DNA of 64,000 nucleotides from an uncultured Clostridia bacterium (GTDB lineage Bacteria; Bacillota; Clostridia; TANB77; CAG-508): positions 1-64,000 of the forward strand of contig CASSLW010000002.1 in NCBI GenBank assembly GCA_949443285.1, in the 5' to 3' direction. The notes under the pieces are model-generated. The model did not search any database. It was not told the origin of the DNA and was given only the letters and a program-made list of their open reading frames with translations. This document shows, in pieces, positions 54,101 through 64,000 of the stretch. Numbering within the stretch: position 1 is the stretch's first letter; each line of letters begins with the position of its first letter. The translations under genes were made by a program, and so were the position numbers.

Positions 54101-55548
54101 CTTAATTGAACATTTGCGTTTATTACTAGTAATGCTCCTTCTATTCCTGCTTCTTTATATGCTGTTTGTTCTCCTTCTAAGTTTATTGTTATTGTTCTTC
54201 CATTTATTTCATGGTTAACAATTTTTAGTTCTGTTTCATAAAGTAGGTTTATTGCATCTATTTTTATTGCTTCTATTTCTTCTGGTAGTTCTAGTGTAAT
54301 TTGTGGATTTTTGAATAATTCATTCTTGTTTGCATTTGTTTTTAGTATTACACTCATTTCTATGTTGTTTTCTATCATCGTTGATAAACTTGTTTTGTTT
54401 AGCGCTAGTTTCACTTCTGGTTTTGTGTCTAATAATTTCATTTCAATACTATGTGTTGAGTTGTTTGCTTTTATTGTTTCTTTTAATGTTTGTATTGATT
54501 TTATTTGTTCTTTTGAATATCCTGTGTTTGCTTTTATTGCTTTTTGATTTTTTATTTCTAATGTTCCTAATTTCTCTGGTTTTGAAGTTTCTATTTCTAT
54601 TTTGTTTGGAAGGCTATTTTCATAGTTTATTATTATTTCTCCTGCTCCATTTGTTTCTGTGTCTTTATTTATTTTTATTTCTTTGTTTTCATATTTTATT
54701 GTTATGCTTCCGTCTTTACCTAGTAAGTCTAGCATGTTATCTTTTCTTATTATTGTTTGTTTGTAATATGTACTGTTATTTGTAGAATATGTTTCTTCTC
54801 CATTTGTGAAGTTTTCTTCTTCGTTTGTAATTTTTATATTTTCTACGTTTTCTAAGTTTGATATTTCTATTTCATAACTTTCTGCATATTTTGTTTCAAA
54901 TTGATTTGCTTGATATAAATATCCCTTATATATTTCGTCTGTTATTTGCGCATCTAAAGAAACACTTTCTCCTTTTTGTTCAAGTGTTATTACATTTTTA
55001 TATTCACTTACTATTTGTTTGCTTTCTGTTGATATTTTTATATTAGAATTTAGCTCTATTTCTTTTTCTTGTATGTCTTCTATTTTTGCATCGCTATATT
55101 CATATATAATTTTGTATGTTTCTTCTCGTTTATTCCAAGAATCTGTGCTACTTTTTGAATTTAAGTTTATTGTTAGTTCTCCGTTTTCTGCTTTATAATT
55201 ATAAGCATTTGCTTCTAATTCTTTACCTTCTAGTAGTATTTTTGCACTTTCTGGAAATTTTTCGTTAAGTTCTACTGCTTTTGTTTTTATTGTTTCTTCT
55301 TGTTTTTGTGCTTCTTTACTTAGTTTTACTACTATGCTTTCTTGCATTAATAGTTTGTCGTCTTTTAGTTGAATTAGCTTTTCTACTTGCTGTTGTAATT
55401 CTGCTTTTAGTTCTTTTTCTTCTTTATTTTCGCTAACTCCTATTGTCTCTGCTGCTTGAGAGATATTAGCCCCTAATAATAAAAAGTCACTTAATAGTAG
55501 TGTAGTGGCTATTATTAATATTATAATTTTTTTCATTGTCTTTTTCAT
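51166..55548 (-). CDS. B-type giant surface protein
   Basis: 1460 aa; DUF11-like repeats, ISGIAWLDENQNGKKEKNEKTLSDITVQLLNA, C-terminal TM. Confidence 0.88.
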   Translation of the reverse strand: MKKTMKKIIILIIATTLLLSDFLLLGANISQAAETIGVSENKEEKELKAELQQQVEKLIQLKDDKLLMQESIVVKLSKEAQKQEETIKTKAVELNEKFPESAKILLEGKELEANAYNYKAENGELTINLNSKSSTDSWNKREETYKIIYEYSDAKIEDIQEKEIELNSNIKISTESKQIVSEYKNVITLEQKGESVSLDAQITDEIYKGYLYQANQFETKYAESYEIEISNLENVENIKITNEEENFTNGEETYSTNNSTYYKQTIIRKDNMLDLLGKDGSITIKYENKEIKINKDTETNGAGEIIINYENSLPNKIEIETSKPEKLGTLEIKNQKAIKANTGYSKEQIKSIQTLKETIKANNSTHSIEMKLLDTKPEVKLALNKTSLSTMIENNIEMSVILKTNANKNELFKNPQITLELPEEIEAIKIDAINLLYETELKIVNHEINGRTITINLEGEQTAYKEAGIEGALLVINANVQLSKKAPNANRTIKVTVVNNENVCQNEKEIKVISPKEIITINSIKELNIETIGEETKIDTNLEVGAENKLVRVTSEVINNTEDTINNTSILGRFPTNGELNLNNENLKNNLNAIIRSNITVEENKAEIYYSKNENATSDLEKAENGWTKEVDNIQEVRSYLIVAKEQKVGESIKFGYDVEIPEKLMYDQEAYIGYKVEYNKQKIRDISKINSTYIRLRTGVGPEIDTSLFATIGGETVENGATIRAGEVLKLKVRVTNTGSVDIENVELTSKIPEGTTLVKPIEAFEYAGAVYYEEQEDTDYKSKIDLLKVGETITKEYEIRVNKDLKDTNISSKTTIKYGELKKDTNEITLKTQSSDLRVTVKKITKSNNPIYTKGGFVRYFTIVENISNKAKNNVVVNTKLPEFAKVVGMYQYNGTVEKQELQEETIEYKDELNIGKLEPGEVKVLEYSCDINDQNNTANTIKFSANVKEGRNTYRSNEIEDRLTPINMAMTITSSKNSTYLKSGDEVKFTINVKSNMDKEDVIVNATTKTTIPSEFTVKKISYNGEVLSIDGNKFSITRTMEGNAEGIIEVEAVVDYSEARNETQEVTVESIAEVAGQEVTAAKQTYIIEKDVEQSEEGNNKPADVIKPEEGDTANGDRTISGIAWLDENQNGKKEKNEKTLSDITVQLLNARTNNLVKDKDGKVLEVKTDNEGRYLLNNLSSGEYIVIFKYDNKEYALTTYKVTGASEEENSNAILKDLQIGEEQQKLASTDIIKITSTSIENINLGLVTSQMFDMKLDKYVSKVIIQNSKGTFVREYNNETLAKAEIDKKQLAETTVLVEYKIKVTNQGEVSGYARKVADYLPTGMTFNSELNGTWYQTENTLYTTSLANERIAPGETKEVTLTLTKRMTATNTGTVTNTAEIAEIYNEQGLADINSTPANKVETENDFGKADVILSVGTGGVTYVIIAIIVIATLATIAVLIKKEKINIKKFKI

Positions 55549-55643
55549 AAAAATATTCCTCCCATTTATATTTTTTATTATTGTATGTCCATTTTTCTAT
55601 TTCTTTACAAAATTATATTTTATAAAAAATGTCCCTATTAATT

Positions 55644-55672
55644 ATTATACTCCATTTTTCCATATTTTTCAA
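55644..55672 (-). promoter_or_regulatory. Candidate sigma-A promoter of the 51166/47015 operon
   Basis: TTGAAA-N17-TATAAT on the minus strand. Confidence 0.6.
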
Positions 55673-55773
55673 GGTTTTTTAAGGTATTTTTTAACTTTTT
55701 ATGTCAATTTTTCCAGTATTTTTTTGTGTCTTTTTTTATTTATTTTGAATATATTTATTTAGAGGTGATTTTT

Positions 55774-56187
55774 TTGGATAATTTTAATATTGATGAGAAT
55801 ATGGTTAACAAATTAAAAGGTATGGTGGATAATGGTGAACTTTCTGATGTTATTTCTAAAATTCCGCCTGAAATGATGCAAAATTTTTCTTCTATGATGA
55901 ACAATAATGGTAATTCTAATAGCGGAAATACTAACGGAAATAAGGGCTCTGGCAGTTTTGATTTTAGTAATATAGATATGAATACTGTTATGAAAATGAA
56001 GTCTATTATGGATAAAATGAATGCTAAAGATGACCCTAGAACAAATTTGCTTCGTTCTTTAAAACCTTATTTGAGAGATGAAAAGAAGGAAAAGCTTGAT
56101 CAATATGCTAATTTAATGAATGTTGCAAAGGTTGCTGAGTTGTTTAAAAATGATGGCAAGGAGAATAATGGTAATGGTTTATCCTAA
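55774..56187 (+). CDS. Conserved-looking small hypothetical protein
   Basis: AGAGGTG then TTG; LDNFNIDENMVNKLKGMVDNGELSDVISKIPPEMMQ...RTNLLRSLKPYLRDEKKEKLDQYANLMNVAKVAELF. Confidence 0.7.
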   Translation: MDNFNIDENMVNKLKGMVDNGELSDVISKIPPEMMQNFSSMMNNNGNSNSGNTNGNKGSGSFDFSNIDMNTVMKMKSIMDKMNAKDDPRTNLLRSLKPYLRDEKKEKLDQYANLMNVAKVAELFKNDGKENNGNGLS

Positions 56188-56473
56188 TTATTACTATCGC
56201 TATAATAATTATTATAATAGAAGAATGGCAAATTATGATTTGCCAGAGGAAGAACATGTTGAAAAAAGAATATCACCTAAACGCAATTCTTTTGCCAATT
56301 TGAATTTTTCTAATTTGTTTTCTTCTAATTTGGAAGAACCTATTTTAGAAATTTTAGGCATTAAATTGTATTTTGATGATATTCTTATTATTGGTTTGCT
56401 TTTTTTCCTTTATAATGAAGGGGTTAAAGATGAGTTTTTGTTTATTATTTTAATTTTGTTGCTCCTTGGTTAG
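56174..56473 (+). CDS. Small hypothetical protein with hydrophobic C-terminus, overlapping the 3' end of the previous ORF
   Basis: MVYPNYYYRYNNYYNRRMANYDLPEEEHVEKR...LFFLYNEGVKDEFLFIILILLLLG. Confidence 0.65.
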   Translation: MVYPNYYYRYNNYYNRRMANYDLPEEEHVEKRISPKRNSFANLNFSNLFSSNLEEPILEILGIKLYFDDILIIGLLFFLYNEGVKDEFLFIILILLLLG

Positions 56474-56475
56474 GA

Positions 56476-57088
56476 TTATTCTATTATAATGTTATCTTCA
56501 ACAATGCTTATGTATGCTTGTTTATGCTGTGGCTCTTCGTCTCTGTTAATTTCTTTTACTATGTTTGCAATTCTTATCTGCACAGCATCAAATAGTCCGA
56601 GCCGATACTATTGCTTGTTTATTTCCTTTCGCTCCAGCATGTGCCAAGCCTCTTAATGCTCCAAGCACTACTATGTTGTCTGATGCCACAACTTCTGCTC
56701 CTGAATTTACATCTCCTAGTATTACTAGGCTTCCTTCTGTTTCTAGTTTTTGTCCTGAACGAAGTGAACCTCTATGAAATTTTGTTTCTGAGACTGCTAT
56801 TTTTCTTTCAAATGTTTTTCTAATGTTGTGTAGCCCTAGGCCTTTTGGTGATTCGAAGCTTATCTCTACATCTATTGTTGACTTTATTAAGTTTTGTATT
56901 TCGTCTATTTCTTTATTTTTTAGTACTTTTCCAACTACTCTTATTGGTGTCTTTTCGTCTTGATATAATTTTTTTAAGTCTGGTAGTTTCTTTTTTAACC
57001 TTGATATTATCTCTCTTTGTTCTGCATCTTCACTTAGTTTTATAATTATTTCATTTTTTCTTAAATTAATACTAACACTATTTCTCAT
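56476..57088 (-). CDS. minC: Septum site-determining protein MinC, full length only with a +1 shift at CGG 56597-56599
   Basis: ORF 57088..56588 ends prematurely ...GLAHAGAKGNKQAIVSA-R-T-I*. Skipping C gives ...IVSAGLFDAVQIRIANIVKEINRDEEPQHKQAYISIVEDNIIIE*, restoring the canonical MinC C-terminus. Confidence 0.93.
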
Positions 57089-57105
57089 TTTAACATCCTT
57101 TCAAA

Positions 57106-59226
57106 TTAATTCATTATTTGAACATATGGTGTTGCACTCATATCTTCTTCTACATTTTGTGTATTCATTCCAAAGTATTCTGACATTATATCTCTTACTA
57201 CTTCTGCTGTGTAGTTTCCGTGTGCACCGTTTTCTACCATAACTACTATTGCTATTTCTGGATTTTCAAATGGTGCAAATCCTACGAACCATGCGTTTAC
57301 TTTATTTCCTGGCGCTTCTGCTGAACCTGTTTTTCCACCTACGCTTATGTTGAAATTTCTAAATATTGAATATGCTGTTCCTGATCTATCTGATGTAACA
57401 GATTTCATACCTTGTAATACTGCATTTAAGTAGTTTTGGTTTATATTTATATCTTCATATTGTTCTTCTTGTATTCCTAGTTTTGCGTTTACAAATTTAT
57501 CTATTTCTTCTCTTGATGATTCTGTTCCGTCTGCATTTCTTATTGTTTTTATTATTGTAGGAGATACTCTGTGTCCGCCATTTGCTAACATACTTATATA
57601 TCTTGCCATTTGTACTGGGCTAAATTCATTATCTCCTTGTCCTATTGCTGCATTTAAGCTGTCTCCTGGATTCCAGTTTGGAGAATCTGTATGTATTTTT
57701 GCTTTTGCTTCTCTACTTGCTAATACTCCTGATGTTTCTCCTTGTAGCTCTACTCCTGTTTTTCCGCCTAATCCAAAGTATTTTGCTACTTGTACTAGCT
57801 TGTCTATTCCCATTCTGTCTGCTGTTTCGTAGAAGAAGTAGTTACAAGATTGTTCTATTGCTTGAGATACATTTATATTTCCATGCCCTCTGTGATAGTC
57901 TGTATATACCCAACAATTCATTGTTATTCCAACTTTTGCATATTTTGTATATACACCTGTGTCATTTATTCTTGTATTTAGGTTTATTACTCCAGATTCT
58001 AGTCCTGCTATTGCTGTTATCATTTTGAATGTTGAACCTGGTGAGTATGAATTTTGTATTGCTTTATCTACTAGTGGTTTTGCTTCGTCATCTCTGTATT
58101 TTGCCCAATTTTCTGAGCTTATTCCTCCTACGAAGTCTGCTGGATTGTAGTCTGGATAGCTTGCCATTGCTAGTATTTCTCCATTTTTTACGTTCATTAC
58201 AACACATGCTCCTGCTTTTGTGTCATATACTTTTCCAAATCCACCTGTTGATATTTTTTGTATGTTGTTTCTTAATGCATCTTCTGTTACTTTTTGTAAG
58301 TTTGCATCTATTGTTAATACTACGTCTGAACCTGCTATTGCTTCTTTTGATATGTATTCTGCTGTTGTACTTCCGTCTACACTCATATCTATTTGTTTCG
58401 TGCCTTTTTTTCCTTTAAGGTATTCTTCAAATACATATTCTATTCCTGTTTTTCCTATTAAGTCGTTTTGGTCATATGTATCTTTTCTTTTACTATATTC
58501 TTCTTGACTTATTTGTGAAGCATATCCTAAGATATGTGATGCTAAGTTTCCTGATGCATAACTTCTTACTGGTTGCACCACTATGTTTAACCCAGAGAAT
58601 TTGTTTGAATTCTCACTAAATTCTGCTACTGCTTCTCTTGGTATGTTTTTTGCAATTGTTATTGCTTTTGTACTACTATATCCTTTTTGTGATATTTCGT
58701 ATCTTATTGATATTATTTTTCTTAGTTCTTCTATGTTGTTTGTATTTTTTATTTTGTATTTAGTTACAAATTTATTGAATGCCTCTTCTGCTGTTGCACT
58801 TGCTTCTAGGTTGTTTGCTTTTTTCCAGTTTGTTAGTGCTTGTTCTGATATTTTGAATTCATATGGATTTATACTGATTGGAAATGAATCTACATATGAT
58901 ACTTGGTATTTTTCTAATACTTGTACCATGTTTAGTATATCCCTATTTAATGTATCGTTGTCTACTTTTGTTTTGTACATTTCTAGCGAAAATCTCATTG
59001 ATGATGTTACTAATGGTGCTCCTGTTTTGTCTAAAATTGCTCCTCTTGCTGCTTCTAATGTACTTTCTCTTGTTAATCGTGTGTTTGATTGTTCTCTATA
59101 TTCTGCTCCATGTACTATTTGAAGTGAAAATAGTTTGACAATCAATATTATTCCTACAATATATATTAATACTGTTAGTATATTAAATCTTAAGTTAACA
59201 TTGGCTTTTTTTGTTTTATTTGTCAA
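57106..59226 (-). CDS. mrdA: Penicillin-binding protein 2
   Basis: AARGAILDKTGAPL, YSPGSTFKMITAIAGLE, GKTGSAEAPGNKVNAWFVGFAP. Confidence 0.93.
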   Translation of the reverse strand: MTNKTKKANVNLRFNILTVLIYIVGIILIVKLFSLQIVHGAEYREQSNTRLTRESTLEAARGAILDKTGAPLVTSSMRFSLEMYKTKVDNDTLNRDILNMVQVLEKYQVSYVDSFPISINPYEFKISEQALTNWKKANNLEASATAEEAFNKFVTKYKIKNTNNIEELRKIISIRYEISQKGYSSTKAITIAKNIPREAVAEFSENSNKFSGLNIVVQPVRSYASGNLASHILGYASQISQEEYSKRKDTYDQNDLIGKTGIEYVFEEYLKGKKGTKQIDMSVDGSTTAEYISKEAIAGSDVVLTIDANLQKVTEDALRNNIQKISTGGFGKVYDTKAGACVVMNVKNGEILAMASYPDYNPADFVGGISSENWAKYRDDEAKPLVDKAIQNSYSPGSTFKMITAIAGLESGVINLNTRINDTGVYTKYAKVGITMNCWVYTDYHRGHGNINVSQAIEQSCNYFFYETADRMGIDKLVQVAKYFGLGGKTGVELQGETSGVLASREAKAKIHTDSPNWNPGDSLNAAIGQGDNEFSPVQMARYISMLANGGHRVSPTIIKTIRNADGTESSREEIDKFVNAKLGIQEEQYEDININQNYLNAVLQGMKSVTSDRSGTAYSIFRNFNISVGGKTGSAEAPGNKVNAWFVGFAPFENPEIAIVVMVENGAHGNYTAEVVRDIMSEYFGMNTQNVEEDMSATPYVQIMN

Positions 59227-59246
59227 ACTCTTTCCCTCCTTTGGTT

Positions 59247-59780
59247 TTAGAAGTATCTTGTTAGTATTTTGTTTCCTTTATATTCGTTTTCGATATAATA
59301 TCCTGCTTTTTGCATTAGTGGATATAATATTATTGTTAGTATTACATTAAATACCATTTCTATTGCTAAAATTATTGCAAAGTTTACTATTTCTACTTGA
59401 CTTCCTACAAATATATATTTTAATATCCAGTTTAGTATTTCATATATTGCTGTTGCTCCTAGTGACATAACCATTATTGTCATTCTGCTATCTTTAGAAA
59501 AGTTTTTGTCAAAAACTCCTGCAAGAAATCCAATTAGCCCTAGGGATACCGCATATATTCCAGTTTGTTTTCCTAATAATAAATCTAATGTTATTCCTAT
59601 TCCTATTCCATATGCTGTTCCCATTGTTTGACTTGCAAATAGTCCTACAAATAATACTAAAATTATATATAGGTTTGGCATAACTCCTGATATGTTGAAC
59701 CAACTAAAAAAGTTTGATTGTAGATAATATATAATTAGTGCTGTTATTATTAGTGCTATGTTTATTATTAGCTTTTTCAA
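59247..59780 (-). CDS. mreD: Rod shape-determining protein MreD (probable TTG start)
   Basis: Small multi-TM protein between mreC and pbp2. AGAGGTG-N6-TTG supports a start at 59780 rather than 59819. Confidence 0.88.
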   Translation of the reverse strand: MKKLIINIALIITALIIYYLQSNFFSWFNISGVMPNLYIILVLFVGLFASQTMGTAYGIGIGITLDLLLGKQTGIYAVSLGLIGFLAGVFDKNFSKDSRMTIMVMSLGATAIYEILNWILKYIFVGSQVEIVNFAIILAIEMVFNVILTIILYPLMQKAGYYIENEYKGNKILTRYF

Positions 59781-59799
59781 TTTGTTCACCTCTATCCAA

Positions 59800-59873
59800 T
59801 GTTTTTGGGGACGGAGCAAAAATACATCGATTACTTTTTATGGTGATGTTTTTTTGCTCCGTCCCCAAAAACA
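59800..59873. repeat. Long inverted repeat, variant of the GGGGACGG family
   Basis: TGTTTTTGGGGACGGAGCAAAAA ... TTTTTGCTCCGTCCCCAAAAACA, about 23-bp perfect arms. Confidence 0.9.
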
Positions 59874-59878
59874 TCACT

Positions 59879-60694
59879 TTATTGATTTTTTATTACTAAT
59901 ACTGTGTCTAGTTTGTCAAAGTCTACTGCCGCTTCTACAATTGCGTATCTATCTGTTATATTTTGTGTGTTTGTTACTTTTTTTACAGTTCCTATGTGAA
60001 TTCCTTTTGGATAAATTCCGCCTAATCCTGATGTTTCTATGCTGTCTCCTTGAATGATGTTGCTTTCTGTTGGTATATACATTGCTTTTAATGCTGATTT
60101 TTCGTCTAGTGTTCCTTTACATACTATGCTGTCTTTTGTTGTGCTCATTGAGCAACTTACCGAACTTGCTGTGTCTATTATTGTTTGTACTTTTGCTGTT
60201 GTTTCTGTTACTGATATTACATGTCCTACTAGTCCTTTATCTGCTATTACTGTCATGTTTTCTGTTACTCCGTCTTTTTTTCCTATGTTGATTACTATTG
60301 TTTTTGAGTAGTTGCTTATTTCTTTGTTTATTACATAGCCAGGAATTGTTTTGTATTCACCATACTTTTCGCTTAAATTCAAGTATTCTGTTAATGTTTC
60401 GTTTTGATTTTTGATGTTTTCTAGTTCTCTTAATGATTGTTCTAGTTCGCTGTTTTTTTGTTTTAGTTTTTCATTTTCGCTTTTTAAATTGTTTATGTCT
60501 GTAAAAAATGTGTTGTTTCCGCCTAATTTGTTTTTTAAGTATGTTAATCCATTTTGTATTGGCATTACTAGGTTTGTTGCAGCATTTTCAAAAAAGTTGC
60601 TGTTTTTTTCTCCATTTGAAAATATTACAATTAATATTAATAGTATTATTGTTATTACAATTCCTATTATTCCGCCTTTTTTGTTTTTGTACAT
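59879..60694 (-). CDS. mreC: Rod shape-determining protein MreC
   Basis: N-terminal TM and coiled coil, GYVINKEISNYSKTIVINIGKKDGVTENMTVIADKGLVGHV. Confidence 0.93.
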   Translation of the reverse strand: MYKNKKGGIIGIVITIILLILIVIFSNGEKNSNFFENAATNLVMPIQNGLTYLKNKLGGNNTFFTDINNLKSENEKLKQKNSELEQSLRELENIKNQNETLTEYLNLSEKYGEYKTIPGYVINKEISNYSKTIVINIGKKDGVTENMTVIADKGLVGHVISVTETTAKVQTIIDTASSVSCSMSTTKDSIVCKGTLDEKSALKAMYIPTESNIIQGDSIETSGLGGIYPKGIHIGTVKKVTNTQNITDRYAIVEAAVDFDKLDTVLVIKNQ

Positions 60695-60734
60695 TTTCTA
60701 CTCCTTCTTTTCCTTTATTTTGCGTTTTACCAGT

Positions 60735-62507
<1,773 letters not shown>

Positions 62508-62551
62508 TTTCTCCTGTTCTTTATTTTAATGTTTTGCCCCTATTTTTATTT

Positions 62552-62809
62552 CTATATTTTTTTGTATATGAAAATTGCTAATACCATTCCTATTATGCTT
62601 GACACACTTATTTTAAACATAAGTGCAAACGTTATTTGCATTATACTTAAATCTAGTGTTACTGGACTTTGTAGCCCAAAACTTTGGCTGTATGATAACC
62701 ACCATAGCCATGGTACTCTTCCTGCTAACTCTCCAAGTAATCCTCCTACTACTAGTCCTGATAAAATAAATATTAATAAAATCCATATATTTTTTTCTTT
62801 CGTTGCCAT
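62552..62809 (-). CDS. DUF4321-like small membrane protein
   Basis: 85 aa, two TM segments, SGLVVGGLLGELAGRVPWLWWLSYSQSFGL. Confidence 0.75.
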   Translation of the reverse strand: MATKEKNIWILLIFILSGLVVGGLLGELAGRVPWLWWLSYSQSFGLQSPVTLDLSIMQITFALMFKISVSSIIGMVLAIFIYKKI

Positions 62810-62931
62810 CTCTTTTTCTCCTCCTAAAAGTTCAATTTTTCCTTACGGCTATTTATTTTTTACCACGTTCCTATTATATATTGTATTAGCAAATTTTTCA
62901 AGTCCATTTGGATATTTTTTACATATTTTTT

Positions 62932-62988
62932 ATTGCCAACAGGGACGGTCCTTTTTGGCAATTTTTTGCCATTGGGGACACTCCTTCT
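62932..62988. repeat. REP-like palindromic repeat
   Basis: GCCAACAGGGACGGTCCTTTTTGGCAATTTTTTGCCATTGGGGACACTCC. Confidence 0.8.
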
Positions 62989-63082
62989 TAATTTGTTTTT
63001 GTTACCAAATTTTGTGGATTTAAATATAATGATATTAGTAGTATAATATAATTAATAAGTGTTTTAAGGAGGCCCTATATTT

Positions 63083-63718
63083 ATGAAAATAGAAAAACTA
63101 ACAGAAAATAAAATTCGAGTACTTATTAACCCCTCCGATTTCGATATAGAAAATCTATCTCCTACGACTTTTATTGATAAGGCTTTGGAAAGCAATTTTT
63201 TGCTAGCTGATATCTTAAAGCAGGCAGAGTGCGAAGTTGGATTTAATACTGATGGTTGCAAGTTATTAGTTGAATCTTTTTCCTCTTCTGAGAATATTTT
63301 GGTTTTTACTATTACTAAATATTCAACAAAAGTGCAAAAAAAGAAAATAACTGCAAAGAAGAAATTTAATACCTGTGCAAACTCAAATTCTATTTTTAAA
63401 TTTGATAATTTTGAAGATTTTTGCTTATTATGTGAGCGAATAAATCAAATTTCTATAAACGATATAAAGAAATTCTCTAAGAATATTTCTTTATACTTAT
63501 ATGATAATACATATTTTTTACTTATTAAAAATGCTAATGTTTGCTGTGATTTTTCAAAGACTTTACTTTGCTTGATTGAAGAATTTGCTAAGCCTTTGCC
63601 TTTTACTTTAGGGCTTGAAAGCAAGTTGTTGGAACATGGCGAAATTATTATGAAAAATAATGCCCTTTGGACTGGTATAAAATATTTTGCCCATATGAAA
63701 AAACCTAAACTGTCATGA
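63083..63718 (+). CDS. mecA: Adaptor protein MecA family
   Basis: MKIEKLTENKIRVLINPSDFDIENL; AAGGAGG upstream. Confidence 0.8.
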   Translation: MKIEKLTENKIRVLINPSDFDIENLSPTTFIDKALESNFLLADILKQAECEVGFNTDGCKLLVESFSSSENILVFTITKYSTKVQKKKITAKKKFNTCANSNSIFKFDNFEDFCLLCERINQISINDIKKFSKNISLYLYDNTYFLLIKNANVCCDFSKTLLCLIEEFAKPLPFTLGLESKLLEHGEIIMKNNALWTGIKYFAHMKKPKLS

Positions 63719-63732
63719 GTTTAGGTTTTGTT

Positions 63733-64000
63733 TTAATATACGTAATTTTGTGGGTTGTATGCAACTCCATTTACTCTTACTTCTAAGTGTAAGTGTGGTC
63801 CTGTTGAGTTTCCTGTAGACCCAACTGTTGCTATTGTTTGTCCTTGCGATACTTGTTGTCCTGCTGTTACATTTAATGTATAGCAATGTGCATAGTATGT
63901 TTGAACTCCATTTCCATGTGAGATTACTACCATATTTCCATATCCGTGTGAATCTCTCCCTGAAGATACTACTGTTCCGCTTGCTGCTGCTTTTATTGGT
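63733..64000 (-). CDS. M23 family metallopeptidase, truncated by the window edge
   Basis: PIKAAASGTVVSSGRDSHGYGNMVVISHGNGVQTYYAHC...VGSTGNSTGPHLHLEVRVNGVAYNPQNYVY*. Confidence 0.92.
   Translation of the reverse strand, partial: PIKAAASGTVVSSGRDSHGYGNMVVISHGNGVQTYYAHCYTLNVTAGQQVSQGQTIATVGSTGNSTGPHLHLEVRVNGVAYNPQNYVY

Noticed and set aside
14033-55046. Many plus-strand ORFs rich in Leu/Phe/Ser/Cys opposite the adhesin genes (e.g. 23125..23853, 38407..39021, 51746..52372)
   Set aside because: Antisense artefacts of AT-rich, low-stop minus-strand genes: low-complexity hydrophobic translations, no RBS, and full overlap with homologous minus-strand coding.
56588-56595. Short MinC ending ...SARTI* as the genuine C-terminus
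   Set aside because: It lacks the conserved QIRIA-type end of the MinC C-terminal domain, which is perfectly present in the +1 frame.
59509-59703. ORF 59509..59703 (minus) inside mreD
   Set aside because: Out-of-frame ORF within mreD, no domain or RBS support.
63064-63261. Minus-strand ORF 63064..63261
   Set aside because: Antisense to the start of the mecA-like gene, no supporting features.

Overview
The window is AT-rich, low-GC Firmicutes-type DNA (a spoIIE homologue is present), with nearly all genes on the minus strand. Left flank: the right end of an IS3-family element, then an AI-2E-type permease, exonuclease III, a G5/3D-domain protein, lemA, htpX, tatD, a DUF4143-type ATPase, acpS, a WG-repeat protein and spoIIE. 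Centre (about 13.6-55.6 kb): a tandem array of giant surface proteins built from two-gene units (a membrane-anchored DUF11/SdrD-B-like 'B' protein followed by a CnaB/SpaA-like 'A' adhesin) alternating with B-A fusion genes. These units share promoters, terminators and an 882-bp apparently identical tract. Right flank: minC, pbp2, mreD, mreC, mreB, radC, a DUF4321-like gene, mecA and an M23 peptidase. The most striking observation is a translational one. By eye I find five in-frame CGG codons in the whole window, and all five lie exactly where the conserved reading frame shifts by +1. At each site, skipping the C of C-GGN restores the frame as a Gly codon. Two sites are in housekeeping genes (mreB and minC) where the expected protein sequence is unambiguous. 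CGT, CGC and CGA are used as ordinary Arg codons, and I found no CGG decoded as Arg. This suggests CGG-directed +1 frameshifting or quadruplet decoding (CGGN read as Gly). The main alternative is a very specific systematic sequence artefact.
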